Of a stretch of 64,000 nucleotides of DNA, positions 1-8,086 are shown piece after piece (the first letter of the stretch is position 1; each line of letters opens with the position of its first letter). The notes beneath the pieces were generated by a model that did no database searches, was not told the origin of the DNA, and saw only the letters and a list, made by a program, of their open reading frames with translations. A program made the position numbers and the translations under genes. Origin of the DNA: Agromyces luteolus (GTDB lineage: Bacteria > Actinomycetota > Actinomycetes > Actinomycetales > Microbacteriaceae). The stretch lies in the NCBI RefSeq assembly GCF_009729855.1, contig NZ_WODA01000002.1, positions 310,001 through 374,000 of the forward strand. The letters run 5' to 3'.

Positions 1-26
1 CCAGCACGCCGCCGGAGGGAGGAGCC

Positions 27-245
27 ATGGCCGAGACGCCGGGAACGCAGGACGAGCCGGTCGAGGAGGGCGCGGGCGACGCGAGTCGCGCCGAGCGCAT
101 CGCGGGAATCCTGGACCAGGTGCGGAGCGACGTGCGCCTCGGGCACGCGCACGACGAGGAGGCCGAGCTCCGCCAGCGGTTGGCCGAGGCCGGGATCACC
201 GCGTCGGACGAGGAGATCGAGCGGTACGTCGCGCGCGAGCTCTGA
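27..245 (+). CDS. small acidic hypothetical protein
   Basis: A 72-residue protein rich in Glu, Asp and Ala with no transmembrane segment or recognisable domain. The second half (about residues 20-70) is predicted by eye to be helical, with alternating Glu/Arg/Leu. The start is supported by a strong purine-rich ribosome binding site (GGAGGGAGGAG, 14-24) just before the ATG. It ends 15 bases before the convergent esterase gene. I do not recognise the family; small acidic proteins of this sort are common in Microbacteriaceae. Function unknown. Confidence 0.6.
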   Translation: MAETPGTQDEPVEEGAGDASRAERIAGILDQVRSDVRLGHAHDEEAELRQRLAEAGITASDEEIERYVAREL

Positions 246-260
246 TCCGCCCGCAGGGCG

Positions 261-1247
261 TCAGTGCGTCGCCGACCACGGCGACAGCACCTCGGCGAGC
301 CAGGCGGCCTGCCGCTCCCAGTGCACGCCCTGCCCGCCCTCGTGCTCGTTGAAGGCGTACTCGACGACCTCGGCGCCGACCGCGTGGTGGTTCGCCGCGG
401 CGTAGACGGTCGACGGCGGGCACACGGGGTCCATCAGCGCGACGGACACCAGCGCCGGCGCGCTCGCGCGCTTGGCGAAGTTCACGCCGTCGAAGTACGA
501 GAGCGTGCGGAAGACGGTCGGCGCGGCATCCCGGTGGATCGAGAGGTACCGGACGATCTCCTGGTACGGATCGCGGTCGGTCAGGCCGACGGACCGCTCG
601 AAGCAGCAGAGGAACGGCACGTCGGGCATCGCGCCCACGAGCCCGTCGACGAGACCGGCCGCGGCGAGCGCGATGCCGCCGCCCTGCGACCCTCCGGTGA
701 CCGCGACCCGCGTCTCGTCCGCCGCCGGCAGGGAGCGCACCGCGTCGACGGCGAGGACCGCGTCGGTGAAGACGCGGCGGTAGTAGTACTCGGCGGGGTC
801 GTGGATGCCGCGCGTCATGAACCCCGGGAACGACGGACCGGTGCCGTGCGGGTCGGGCGTGCCGCCGCCGGTGCCCCACGCGCTCCCCTGCCCGCGCGTG
901 TCCATGAAGAAGTGCGCGTACCCGGATGCCGCCCACTGCAGCCGCTCGTGCGGGAGGCCGCGCCCGCCGCCGTAGCCGTTGTACTCGACGACCGCGGGCA
1001 GCGGCCCCGAGGCATCCGCCGGCACCAGGAACCACCCCTTCACGGGGTCGCCCGCGTACCCGGAGAACTCGACGTCGTACACCTCGACGAGCGCGAGCGG
1101 CGAGTCGAGGCGCGTCAGCCGCGGCGGCTGCGCGACGGCGCGCGACTCGGCGAGCGTCTCGGCCCAGAACGCGTCGAAGTCGTCGGGCTCGGCCACCTCG
1201 GGGCGGAAGCCCCGGAGCTCGGCGGCGGGCAGGTCGAAGAACGGCAT
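261..1247 (-). CDS. acetylxylan esterase / cephalosporin-C deacetylase family (AXE1)
   Basis: A 328-residue alpha/beta-hydrolase of the AXE1 family, which removes acetyl groups from xylo-oligosaccharides and other acetylated small molecules, probably in the cytoplasm because there is no signal peptide. The catalytic triad is visible: Ser187 in GGSQGG, Asp273 in LMDPVCPP and His302 in NEHEGG. Length matches the family (about 320 residues). The ATG at 1247 was preferred to an upstream ATG because a GAGGAG ribosome binding site precedes it and because homologous proteins begin MPFFDLP. It is divergent from the membrane protein that starts at 1331. The natural substrate cannot be read from sequence. 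Confidence 0.9.
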   Translation of the reverse strand: MPFFDLPAAELRGFRPEVAEPDDFDAFWAETLAESRAVAQPPRLTRLDSPLALVEVYDVEFSGYAGDPVKGWFLVPADASGPLPAVVEYNGYGGGRGLPHERLQWAASGYAHFFMDTRGQGSAWGTGGGTPDPHGTGPSFPGFMTRGIHDPAEYYYRRVFTDAVLAVDAVRSLPAADETRVAVTGGSQGGGIALAAAGLVDGLVGAMPDVPFLCCFERSVGLTDRDPYQEIVRYLSIHRDAAPTVFRTLSYFDGVNFAKRASAPALVSVALMDPVCPPSTVYAAANHHAVGAEVVEYAFNEHEGGQGVHWERQAAWLAEVLSPWSATH

Positions 1248-1295
1248 GCGGGACTCCTCGCTGAGTGGCGGCCGGGGTGGTCGCCAGCGTACCCG

Positions 1296-1301
1296 TAGGC
1301 T
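1296..1301 (+). promoter_or_regulatory. -10-like hexamer TAGGCT for the membrane protein gene at 1331
   Basis: TAGGCT, the -10 form typical of high-GC actinobacteria, lies 29 bases before the start codon, leaving room for a short leader containing the GGAGGA ribosome binding site. The -35 region is not obvious. Inference from motif and position only. Confidence 0.35.
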
Positions 1302-1330
1302 GGGCGGCATCACCGCCTCGGGAGGACTTG

Positions 1331-1771
1331 ATGAGCGACGAGACCCGGTCGACTCCGCGCCCGCCGAAGCGCATCATCGCCGTGGTCGTCCTCACCTACC
1401 TCGCGGGCTTCGTCGACATCGTGCTCGGCGTGCTGCTCGTGCTCGCCCGCTACGACGCCGAGGTCCGGCGCGACGGCGAGCAGCTCGCCGTCACGCTGCT
1501 CGGCGCGGCGCTGATCCTGATCGGCCTGCTCACGATCGCCATGGCCTCCGGGCTGACGCGGGCGCGCAACTCCGCGCGGATCTTCGTCACCGCGCTCATG
1601 GGCCTCTCTCTCGCGACGTCGGTGCTCGACCTCGTGCGCGACACCGACGCGATCTGGTCCACCCTCGTCGGCGCGGTCGTGCCGATCGCCGTCATCCTCG
1701 TGCTGTGGACCGGTCGCGGGGCCCGGTTCTTCCGGGAGGGTCGCTCGGCACGCCCGGTGCCGTCCTCCTGA
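1331..1771 (+). CDS. hypothetical four-helix membrane protein
   Basis: A 146-residue integral membrane protein with hydrophobic segments at about 14-39, 52-73, 82-101 and 108-127, a short charged N-terminus and an Arg-rich C-terminal tail. The start is set by GGAGGA at 1320-1325 directly before the ATG; an upstream in-frame ATG at 1265 would give an implausible extension. Its last 80 bases overlap, tail to tail, the end of the P-type ATPase gene on the other strand. No known domain recognised. Confidence 0.75.
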   Translation: MSDETRSTPRPPKRIIAVVVLTYLAGFVDIVLGVLLVLARYDAEVRRDGEQLAVTLLGAALILIGLLTIAMASGLTRARNSARIFVTALMGLSLATSVLDLVRDTDAIWSTLVGAVVPIAVILVLWTGRGARFFREGRSARPVPSS

Positions 1772-4229
1772 CCGTGGCGACGAGCGCCGCCGGAACGGTC
1801 GGCGTCATGCGGGCGACGGCCCGGCGGTGCACGAACCGCACGACCTCGATGCCCGCGATCGCGACGAGCGACGCGGCGAGCGCGAGGACCGCGGTCGTCT
1901 CGCTCAGTTCGACGAGCTCGAGGAAGTCGGCGGCGAGCGGGATCGCGTAGATCGCGATCAACCCGATCGCCATGCCGCCGATGATGACGATCTTCCACCC
2001 GTCGATGGGGCGTGAGAGCACGGTGAGCACCCAGAGCCCGACGATGCCGAGGATCAGGGTCGAGCCGCTCCGGAGCTCGTCCTCGGGGATGCCGGCGTCG
2101 GTCGCCATGCGGCTGTACAGCGCGAGCACGAGCGCGATGACCACGCCCGCGGGGATGGCGAAGCTCAGCGATCGTCGCAGGAATCCCGGCACGTAGCGCC
2201 GCGCGTTCGGCATGAGCGCGAGGAAGAAGGCCGGGAAGCCGATCGTGAGCGCGTCGGTGACGGAGAGCTGGCGCGGCAGGAACGGGAAGGGCAGCAGCAT
2301 GACGCCGAACAGCACCGCGAGGCCGGTCGCGTACGCGGTCTTCGTGAGGAAGAGCATCGAGACGCGCTCGATGTTCGCCGCGACGCGGCGGCCCTCCGCG
2401 ACGACCCCCGGCAGGTGCGAGAAGCGCCCGTCGAGGAGCACGAGCCGCGCGACCGCCTTGGTGGCCGACGACCCCGACTCCATCGCGATGCCGATGTCGG
2501 CCTCCTTGATCGCGAGCGCGTCGTTCACGCCGTCGCCCGTCATGGCCACCGTGTGCCCCCGGCGGCGCAGCGCCGTCACGATGTCGCGCTTCTGCGTCGG
2601 GGTCACGCGACCGAAGACGACCTCGCGCTCGAGCAGGTCGCCGAGTTCGTCGAGGTCGTCGGGGAGGGTCCGCGCGTCGATGCCGTGCGGGGCGTCCACG
2701 CCCACCTCGCGGGCGATCGCGGCGACCGTCTGCGGGTTGTCGCCCGAGATGATCCGCACGGCGACGCCCTGCTCGGCGAAGTACTCGAGGGTCTCCCGCG
2801 CGTCGCCGCGCACGTTCTCCCGGAACGTGAGGAGCACCACCGGCGCCAGCGACCGGGGCAGCCGCTCGGCCGCGGCGCGTTCGGCGGTGAGCTCCTCCGG
2901 GCTGTGCGCGAGCACCAGCGTCCGGCGGCCGGTCGCGGCCAGCTCGGCGGCGCGCGCACGGAGTCCGTCGGTGCCCGGCTCGCCCGCGGCATCCGCCTCG
3001 CCCGCGGCATCCGTCGCGGGGAAGACCATCTCAGGCCCGCCGAGCACCCACGTGCCGCCGCCCGGGAAGCCGACCGCGCTCCACTTGCGCGAGGACGCGA
3101 AGGCGACGCGCGCCTGCGGCTCGAGCGCCTGCCGCACCGGGTACGGCTCGACGAGGCATCGCGCGGTCGCGTTCGCCTCGGGGTCGGCGCCGTACCAGGC
3201 GAGCACGTCGGTCCAGCCCTCCGGCGGATCGAGCGCGACCGGGTGCGCTGCGTCGAACACGATGTCGCCCTCGGTGAGCGTGCCGGTCTTGTCGAGGCAG
3301 ATCAGGTCGACGCGCGCGAGGCCCTCGACCGCGGGCAGCTCCTGCACGAGCACCTTGCGGCTCGCCAGGCGCACGGCGCCGACGGCGAACGCGATGCTCG
3401 TCATGAGCACGAGGCCGAGCGGGATCATCGCGACGATCGCGGCGACGGTCGCGACGACCGCGTCGTCCCACGTGCCGCCCTCGATCGCCTCGGCCCAGCC
3501 GCCGGCCGCGACCATCTGCGCGTTGAGCACGAGCAGGCTGACGGGCCCGATGATCCAGGCGATCCACCCGAGCAGCCGGTTGAGCGACGACCGCAGCTCG
3601 GACGCGACGAGCGAGAACTGCTTGGCCTCGCTCGAGAGCTTGTTCGCGAAGGCGTCGGCGCCGACGCGGTCGACCACGGCGCCGCCCGCACCGCCGATCA
3701 CGATCGAGCCGGACAGCACCTCGTCGCCGGGCTGCTTGTCGACCGGGTCGGACTCGCCCGTGAGCATCGACTCGTCGAGCTGCAGGCGCTCGGATGCCAC
3801 GACCCTCGCGTCGGCCGGCACCTGGTCGCCCGCGCGCAGCACGAGCCGGTCGTCGAGCACCACGTCGGCGAGCGGCACGTCGAGCTCGCGCCCGTCGCGG
3901 CGCACGCGCGCGCTCGGCGCGTGCAGCAGCGCGAGCCGGTCGAGCGCGCGCTTGGCGTTGAACTCCTGCCACGAGCCGATGATCGTGTTCGCGATCGCGC
4001 TGAAGCCGAACAGCGCGTCCTGCCAGCGGCCGATCAGGAGCAGCACCACGAAGCATGCCGCGATGATGCCGTTGAAGAGCGTGAAGACGTTCGCCTTGAC
4101 GATGCTCCACGCGCTCCGGCTCGTCGGGCTCTCGAACGCGTTGGTCTCGCCGCGCGCGACGCGTTCGGCGACCTCCGCCCCGGTCAGTCCGTCGGTGCGC
4201 TCGTCGATGGCCGTCTCTCCGGTGCCCAC
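1692..4229 (-). CDS. ctpE: CtpE-like cation-translocating P-type ATPase
   Basis: An 845-residue P-type ATPase of the plasma membrane that couples ATP hydrolysis to cation transport. Visible landmarks in order: actuator TGES (157-160), transmembrane segment 4 with IPLGL (about 268-273), phosphorylated Asp313 in DKTGTLT, hinge TGDGVND (about 590), then hydrophobic C-terminal helices. The VQELPAVEGLARVD stretch before the P-site and the PLG rather than PEG or CPC in helix 4 resemble mycobacterial CtpE, which has been linked to calcium uptake, so heavy-metal and Kdp types are unlikely. The start codon is GTG at 4229. The last 80 bases overlap a convergent gene, so the C-terminal tail (Pro/Arg-rich) may be poorly conserved. 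Divergent from pfkB across a 21-bp palindrome. Confidence 0.9.
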   Translation of the reverse strand: MGTGETAIDERTDGLTGAEVAERVARGETNAFESPTSRSAWSIVKANVFTLFNGIIAACFVVLLLIGRWQDALFGFSAIANTIIGSWQEFNAKRALDRLALLHAPSARVRRDGRELDVPLADVVLDDRLVLRAGDQVPADARVVASERLQLDESMLTGESDPVDKQPGDEVLSGSIVIGGAGGAVVDRVGADAFANKLSSEAKQFSLVASELRSSLNRLLGWIAWIIGPVSLLVLNAQMVAAGGWAEAIEGGTWDDAVVATVAAIVAMIPLGLVLMTSIAFAVGAVRLASRKVLVQELPAVEGLARVDLICLDKTGTLTEGDIVFDAAHPVALDPPEGWTDVLAWYGADPEANATARCLVEPYPVRQALEPQARVAFASSRKWSAVGFPGGGTWVLGGPEMVFPATDAAGEADAAGEPGTDGLRARAAELAATGRRTLVLAHSPEELTAERAAAERLPRSLAPVVLLTFRENVRGDARETLEYFAEQGVAVRIISGDNPQTVAAIAREVGVDAPHGIDARTLPDDLDELGDLLEREVVFGRVTPTQKRDIVTALRRRGHTVAMTGDGVNDALAIKEADIGIAMESGSSATKAVARLVLLDGRFSHLPGVVAEGRRVAANIERVSMLFLTKTAYATGLAVLFGVMLLPFPFLPRQLSVTDALTIGFPAFFLALMPNARRYVPGFLRRSLSFAIPAGVVIALVLALYSRMATDAGIPEDELRSGSTLILGIVGLWVLTVLSRPIDGWKIVIIGGMAIGLIAIYAIPLAADFLELVELSETTAVLALAASLVAIAGIEVVRFVHRRAVARMTPTVPAALVATVRRTAPGVPSDPPGRTGPRDRSTARG

Positions 4230-4278
4230 CCGGTCATCCCACCACAGGGCGGTCGCCCGGCGCAGCCCCGTTCGCAGG

Positions 4279-4299
4279 CCTGCCGTGGTCCACGGCAGG
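4279..4299. promoter_or_regulatory. perfect 21-bp palindrome in the ctpE-like/pfkB divergent region
   Basis: Arms CCTGCCGTGG and CCACGGCAGG are exact reverse complements around one central T. It lies midway between the divergent starts at 4229 and 4346, the expected place for an operator of a dimeric repressor or activator. It lacks a T-tract, so a terminator is less likely. The cognate regulator is unknown and not in the immediate vicinity. Confidence 0.55.
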
Positions 4300-4345
4300 A
4301 TGGGGGGCGGATGCCGCGTCCCGCGCGGCCGGACGGGAGCAGTGC

Positions 4346-5218
4346 GTGAGCGGCAGGGTCGTGGTCTCCGGACCGGCGTCGTGGAACCGGATCGTGCAGG
4401 TCGAGCACCTGCCGGAGCCCGTGCCGCACATGCAGTTCGCGCTCGGCGACCACGAGACGGTCGGCGGGACGTCCGCCGGCAAGGCGCTGGGGCTGGCCGC
4501 GCTCGGGCGCCCGGTGACCCTGTTCACGCTCATCGGGTCGGACCCGGACGGCGAACGCCTGCGCGGCATCCTCGAGCGCGTCGACGGGCTCGGGCTCGAC
4601 GTCGTCGACGGAGTGCGCACCGAACGCCACCTCAACCTGATGACGCCGCTCGGCGAGCGCGTCTCGATCTACCTGTCGACGCCCGACGACCGGGACTCGC
4701 CCGAGGACGATCGGCTGACCGCCGCCATGGAGGACGCCGCGGCGATCGTGCTCGACCTCTCGGAGCGGTCGCGCCGGCTCATCCCCGACGCGCGCGCCTC
4801 GGGGCGACCGATCTGGACCGACCTGCACGACTACGACGGCGAGAGCGAGTTCCACCGGCCGTTCCTCGACGCGGCCGACGCGGTGTTCCTCAACGCCGAC
4901 CGGCTCGGGGGCGACCCGATGCCCTTCCTGCGGCGCGCGGTCGACGGCGGCTCGCGGCTCGCGGTGTGCACGCTGGGCGCCGAGGGCGCCGTGGCGCTCT
5001 CCTCGTCGGACGGCGCGGTGACCGGGCACCGCGCCGACGCGGTGCCCGTCGAGGTGCTGGACGCGAACGGGGCCGGCGACGCCTTCATGTCGGGCGTCCT
5101 CCACGCGATGCTCGATGGGGCCGGCGTCGACGCGGCACTCGAGGTCGGCGCGCAGCACGCGGCATCCGTGCTGGTCACGCGCCACCTGCACCCGACGCTC
5201 GACGCGCTCGTCGGCTGA
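4346..5218 (+). CDS. PfkB-family carbohydrate kinase
   Basis: A 290-residue ribokinase/PfkB-superfamily kinase that phosphorylates a sugar or nucleoside with ATP. The family signature with the catalytic Asp, DANGAGDAF, is at about residue 240, and the N-terminal GG-T-AGKA substrate-binding segment is at about 39-47. Start is GTG at 4346 preceded by GGGAGC. Substrate not assignable; its position next to a cation ATPase, PPOX protein and Usp genes recalls the mycobacterial dormancy pfkB, but that is contextual. Convergent with the PPOX gene. Confidence 0.85.
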   Translation: MSGRVVVSGPASWNRIVQVEHLPEPVPHMQFALGDHETVGGTSAGKALGLAALGRPVTLFTLIGSDPDGERLRGILERVDGLGLDVVDGVRTERHLNLMTPLGERVSIYLSTPDDRDSPEDDRLTAAMEDAAAIVLDLSERSRRLIPDARASGRPIWTDLHDYDGESEFHRPFLDAADAVFLNADRLGGDPMPFLRRAVDGGSRLAVCTLGAEGAVALSSSDGAVTGHRADAVPVEVLDANGAGDAFMSGVLHAMLDGAGVDAALEVGAQHAASVLVTRHLHPTLDALVG

Positions 5219-5224
5219 TCCGGT

Positions 5225-5241
5225 CGGCCGCCGAGCGGCCG
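5225..5241. terminator. short GC hairpin between convergent pfkB and PPOX genes
   Basis: CGGCCGC and GCGGCCG form a 7-bp stem with a 3-base loop in the 27 bases between two convergent stop codons. No T-tract follows on either strand. A weak candidate for a bidirectional terminator. Confidence 0.3.
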
Positions 5242-5245
5242 TGCC

Positions 5246-5671
5246 TCAGCGGCGGAACTCGCGCCCGCGCACGTCTGTCGGCTGGATCCGGACCCACCGG
5301 TCCTTCGACTCCGGCGCCCAGGGGTGCACGCCGAGGGTCTCGGCGTGCTCGATCTCGCTCTGCCGCTCGAGCTGGCGCGCCTCGCCCTTGACGACGACGC
5401 TGAAGGCGTCCTCGTCGGTGTAGCCGTCCACCTCGAAGGCGACGTGCGAGTGGATCGTGAGTTCGAGCAGCTTGGTCCCCGCCGCCGTGCGGAAGACGAT
5501 CGCGGGTCCGTCCACGCCGCCGGGGTCGACCACGTGGTTCACCGGGAAGATGTCGACCTCGCCCGCCGCGAACACCGCGATGCGCCCGAACGGCGCCGCC
5601 TCGATGCGCCTCCAGCACTCCTCCTCGCTGAGGTGCTGCGTGGGGGGCCGCAGGTCGTCCTGTTCGTCCAT
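5246..5671 (-). CDS. pyridoxamine 5'-phosphate oxidase-family (PPOX) flavin-binding protein
   Basis: A 141-residue single-domain split-barrel protein of the PPOX/nitroimidazole-resistance type. The start of the fold (HLSEEECWRRIEAAPFGRIAV) and the IFPVNHVVD strand that normally lines the flavin site are visible. Members bind FMN, F420 or haem, so the cofactor is not determined here. Start at 5671 is supported by GGAAAGGAAG upstream. It lies 56 bases downstream of the beta-CASP gene on the same strand and could be the last cistron of the usp transcript. Confidence 0.8.
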   Translation of the reverse strand: MDEQDDLRPPTQHLSEEECWRRIEAAPFGRIAVFAAGEVDIFPVNHVVDPGGVDGPAIVFRTAAGTKLLELTIHSHVAFEVDGYTDEDAFSVVVKGEARQLERQSEIEHAETLGVHPWAPESKDRWVRIQPTDVRGREFRR

Positions 5672-5727
5672 GGGGCTTCCTTTCCTGAGTCGTCCGGTGG
5701 TCGGAGCGTATCGCGAGGCCGCCTCCG

Positions 5728-7152
5728 TCAGATCGACGCGTCGATGGCCGCGACGGGGTCGAGCGGCGCCGCGCGGGCCGACCTCGGCACGATCTCCGCG
5801 GCCTGGTGGTGGTCCGGCACGCGTGCCGCCCAGCCGAGCTCGCGCCGGATCCGCGCGCGAAGCGTGTCGGCCGCGTGCGCCTCGCCGTGCACGACCCACG
5901 TCATGCCCGGCGGCTCCGGCGTGCCGCGCATCCAGGCGAGGACCTGCTCGGCATCGGCATGCGCCGACATCGACTCGACCATCACGACCTCGGCGCGGAT
6001 CGGGAGGTCCCGTCCGAACAGCCGGAGCGAACGTTCGCCCGCCTGCAACGCCGCCCCGCGCGTGCCGCCGGCCTGGAAGCCGGTCAGCACGATCGCGTTG
6101 TGCGGATCCGAGCCGTACGCCTCGAGGTGGTGCAGGATCCGCCCGCCGGTGAGCATCCCGCTCGCCGAGAGGATCACGAGCGGGCCGCCCCGCAGGTTGA
6201 GCAGCTTCGAGTCGTCGACGGACGTGACCCGCCTCGCGAGCCCGTACATGCGCCGCAGCTCGTCATCGCCGAGCCGATGCTCCTCGGGGTGGCGCTCGTA
6301 GATCTCGACGGCGTCGACCGCCATCGGGCTGTTCAGGTAGATCGGGACGTCGGGCAGCTCGCCGCGGTCCGCGAGGCGCGAGAGATGCAGCAGCACGGTC
6401 TCCGTGCGGCCGACCGCGAACGCCGGGATGAGCACCACCCCGCCCCGCCGCGTCACTCGCCGGATGACGTCGCCGAGCTGGTCCTCGGGGTCGTCGGCCG
6501 AGTGCGTCCGATCGCCGTACGTCGACTCGACGACGAGCACGTCGCTCGACTCGAGCGGCTCGGGGGGCCGCATCAGGGGGTCGTCGGCGCGGCCGAGGTC
6601 GCCGGTGACGTGCACGGTCGCTCCGTCGACGTCGAGCCGCACCTGCGCCGCGCCGAGGATGTGGCCCGCGTGCACGAGGCGCACGTCGATCCCGGCGGCG
6701 AGGCCCCGCGTCTCGTGGAAGTCGAGCGGCTCGAACCGCGGCATCGTCCGGCGCACGTCCTCCGACGTGTAGAGCGGGCGGGGGTCGGCGTGCCGCGACC
6801 AGTGGCGGGATGCCGCGTGGCGGGCCTCCTCCTCCATGAGGTACGCGCTGTCGGCCAGCATGATCTCGGCGAGCTCGATCGTGCCCGGACTGGCGAGGAT
6901 GCGGCCGGCGAAGCCGTCGCGCACGAGCGCCGGAAGGTAGCCCGAGTGATCGAGGTGCGCGTGCGTGAGCACGACGGCGTCGATCGACGCCGGCTCGACG
7001 GGGAAGGGCTGCCGATTGCGCGCACGGAGCACCTTGTAGCCCTGGAAGAGCCCGCAGTCCACGAGCACGCGCGCACCGTCGGACTCGACGAGGTGACGCG
7101 ACCCGGTGACGGTGTCCGCCGCGCCGAGGAACCGGATGGTCCGCGCGCCCAT
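5728..7152 (-). CDS. MBL-fold beta-CASP hydrolase with RNA-specificity domain
   Basis: A 474-residue metallo-beta-lactamase-fold protein of the beta-CASP/RMMBL class, typically zinc-dependent RNases related to CPSF-73. The metal motif HAHLDH sits at about 64-69; beta-CASP features include ESTYGDRTHS (about 200) and SASGMLTGGR (about 325), and the C-terminal HGEAHAAD is the RMMBL motif. The ATG lies 3 bases after the stop of the upstream usp gene, so the two are almost certainly co-transcribed and translationally coupled. Pairing with a universal stress protein suggests RNA turnover under stress, which is inference. Confidence 0.88.
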   Translation of the reverse strand: MGARTIRFLGAADTVTGSRHLVESDGARVLVDCGLFQGYKVLRARNRQPFPVEPASIDAVVLTHAHLDHSGYLPALVRDGFAGRILASPGTIELAEIMLADSAYLMEEEARHAASRHWSRHADPRPLYTSEDVRRTMPRFEPLDFHETRGLAAGIDVRLVHAGHILGAAQVRLDVDGATVHVTGDLGRADDPLMRPPEPLESSDVLVVESTYGDRTHSADDPEDQLGDVIRRVTRRGGVVLIPAFAVGRTETVLLHLSRLADRGELPDVPIYLNSPMAVDAVEIYERHPEEHRLGDDELRRMYGLARRVTSVDDSKLLNLRGGPLVILSASGMLTGGRILHHLEAYGSDPHNAIVLTGFQAGGTRGAALQAGERSLRLFGRDLPIRAEVVMVESMSAHADAEQVLAWMRGTPEPPGMTWVVHGEAHAADTLRARIRRELGWAARVPDHHQAAEIVPRSARAAPLDPVAAIDASI

Positions 7153-7155
7153 GGC

Positions 7156-7992
7156 CTACCCGACGTCGCTGACCACGATGACGGGCCCGGTCGCGCGGAG
7201 CAGGAGGTCGTGGCTCACCGAACCGAGGAGGAACCGTGCCATGCCCCCGGCCGTGTGGCTCGCGACGATCACGACGCTCGCGGACTCGGTGGCCTCGGCC
7301 AGGATCGCCGCCGCCGCGCCGCGCTCGAGCCGTCCGCTCGGATCGGCCGAGTGCTCGCGGGCGAACGCCATCGCGTCGTCGAGCACGTCGCGACGCATGT
7401 CCTCCATGAGCGAGACGTCGCTGAGGTACTCGATGTAGGCCGAGTTCCAGCTCGTCGGGACGAGCCACGCGTGCACGAGTTCGAGCGGCTCGCCGAGTCG
7501 CACCGATTCCTCGATCCCGAAGCGGACGGCCTCCTTCGCGCGAGCGGACCCGTCGACGCCGACGACCACGCCGCGGCGCTCCGCCGCCTCCCAGTCGGGC
7601 GGGATCACGGCGACCGCGCCGCGACCGCGCCGGCCGGCCAGGCGGGCGCCGAGCGTCCAGGCGGTCTCGTGGCCGCTCTGCGACGCGCCGACGACGACGA
7701 GCGCGCCGCCGTCGAGGTAGGCGGCCAGCTCCTTGTCGGGACGGCCGTGGACGGTGAGCGTGTCCACGGTGCGCCCCGGGTGCTCGGTCCGAAGCCGTTC
7801 CGCGCGGTCGATGAGCTCGACTCGGGCCTCCGGGAGGTCGCCGGTCGCACGCAGGTACTCGCTCGACGTGTCGGCGCCGGGCACCGTGTGCACGATCAGC
7901 AGCGGCGCCGCGTCGCCGCGCGCCGCGGCCCACCTCAGCGCTGCCTCGGAGTTCGGGGAGGCGTCCCACCCGACGACGACCTGCGTGAACAC
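7156..7992 (-). CDS. tandem-domain universal stress protein (UspA family)
   Basis: A 278-residue protein with two Usp domains (about 1-135 and 142-278). Each opens with a VVVG-D-S strand (VVVGWDAS, VVVGVDGS), and the second ends with the ATP-loop-like ASHTAGGMARFLLGSVS. Tandem Usp proteins of this size are frequent in actinobacteria and often respond to hypoxia or stationary phase. Start is GTG at 7992 with AGAGGTG upstream. First gene of an operon with the beta-CASP hydrolase, possibly extending to the PPOX gene. Confidence 0.9.
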   Translation of the reverse strand: MFTQVVVGWDASPNSEAALRWAAARGDAAPLLIVHTVPGADTSSEYLRATGDLPEARVELIDRAERLRTEHPGRTVDTLTVHGRPDKELAAYLDGGALVVVGASQSGHETAWTLGARLAGRRGRGAVAVIPPDWEAAERRGVVVGVDGSARAKEAVRFGIEESVRLGEPLELVHAWLVPTSWNSAYIEYLSDVSLMEDMRRDVLDDAMAFAREHSADPSGRLERGAAAAILAEATESASVVIVASHTAGGMARFLLGSVSHDLLLRATGPVIVVSDVG

Positions 7993-8086
7993 GTCCGATC
8001 ACCTCTTCGTGGCTCTGCCGACTGCGTGCCCCCAGCCTCGCCGAGCACCGTCGCGGCCTCCGGGCCGAAGGTCACTCGGCCGGGCC

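Noticed and set aside
2212..5391. Very long open frames on the strand opposite to the ATPase and other genes
   Set aside because: Antisense frames stay open in 72% GC DNA. Their translations are Arg/Ala/Pro/Ser-rich without domains, and the opposite strand encodes clear conserved proteins.
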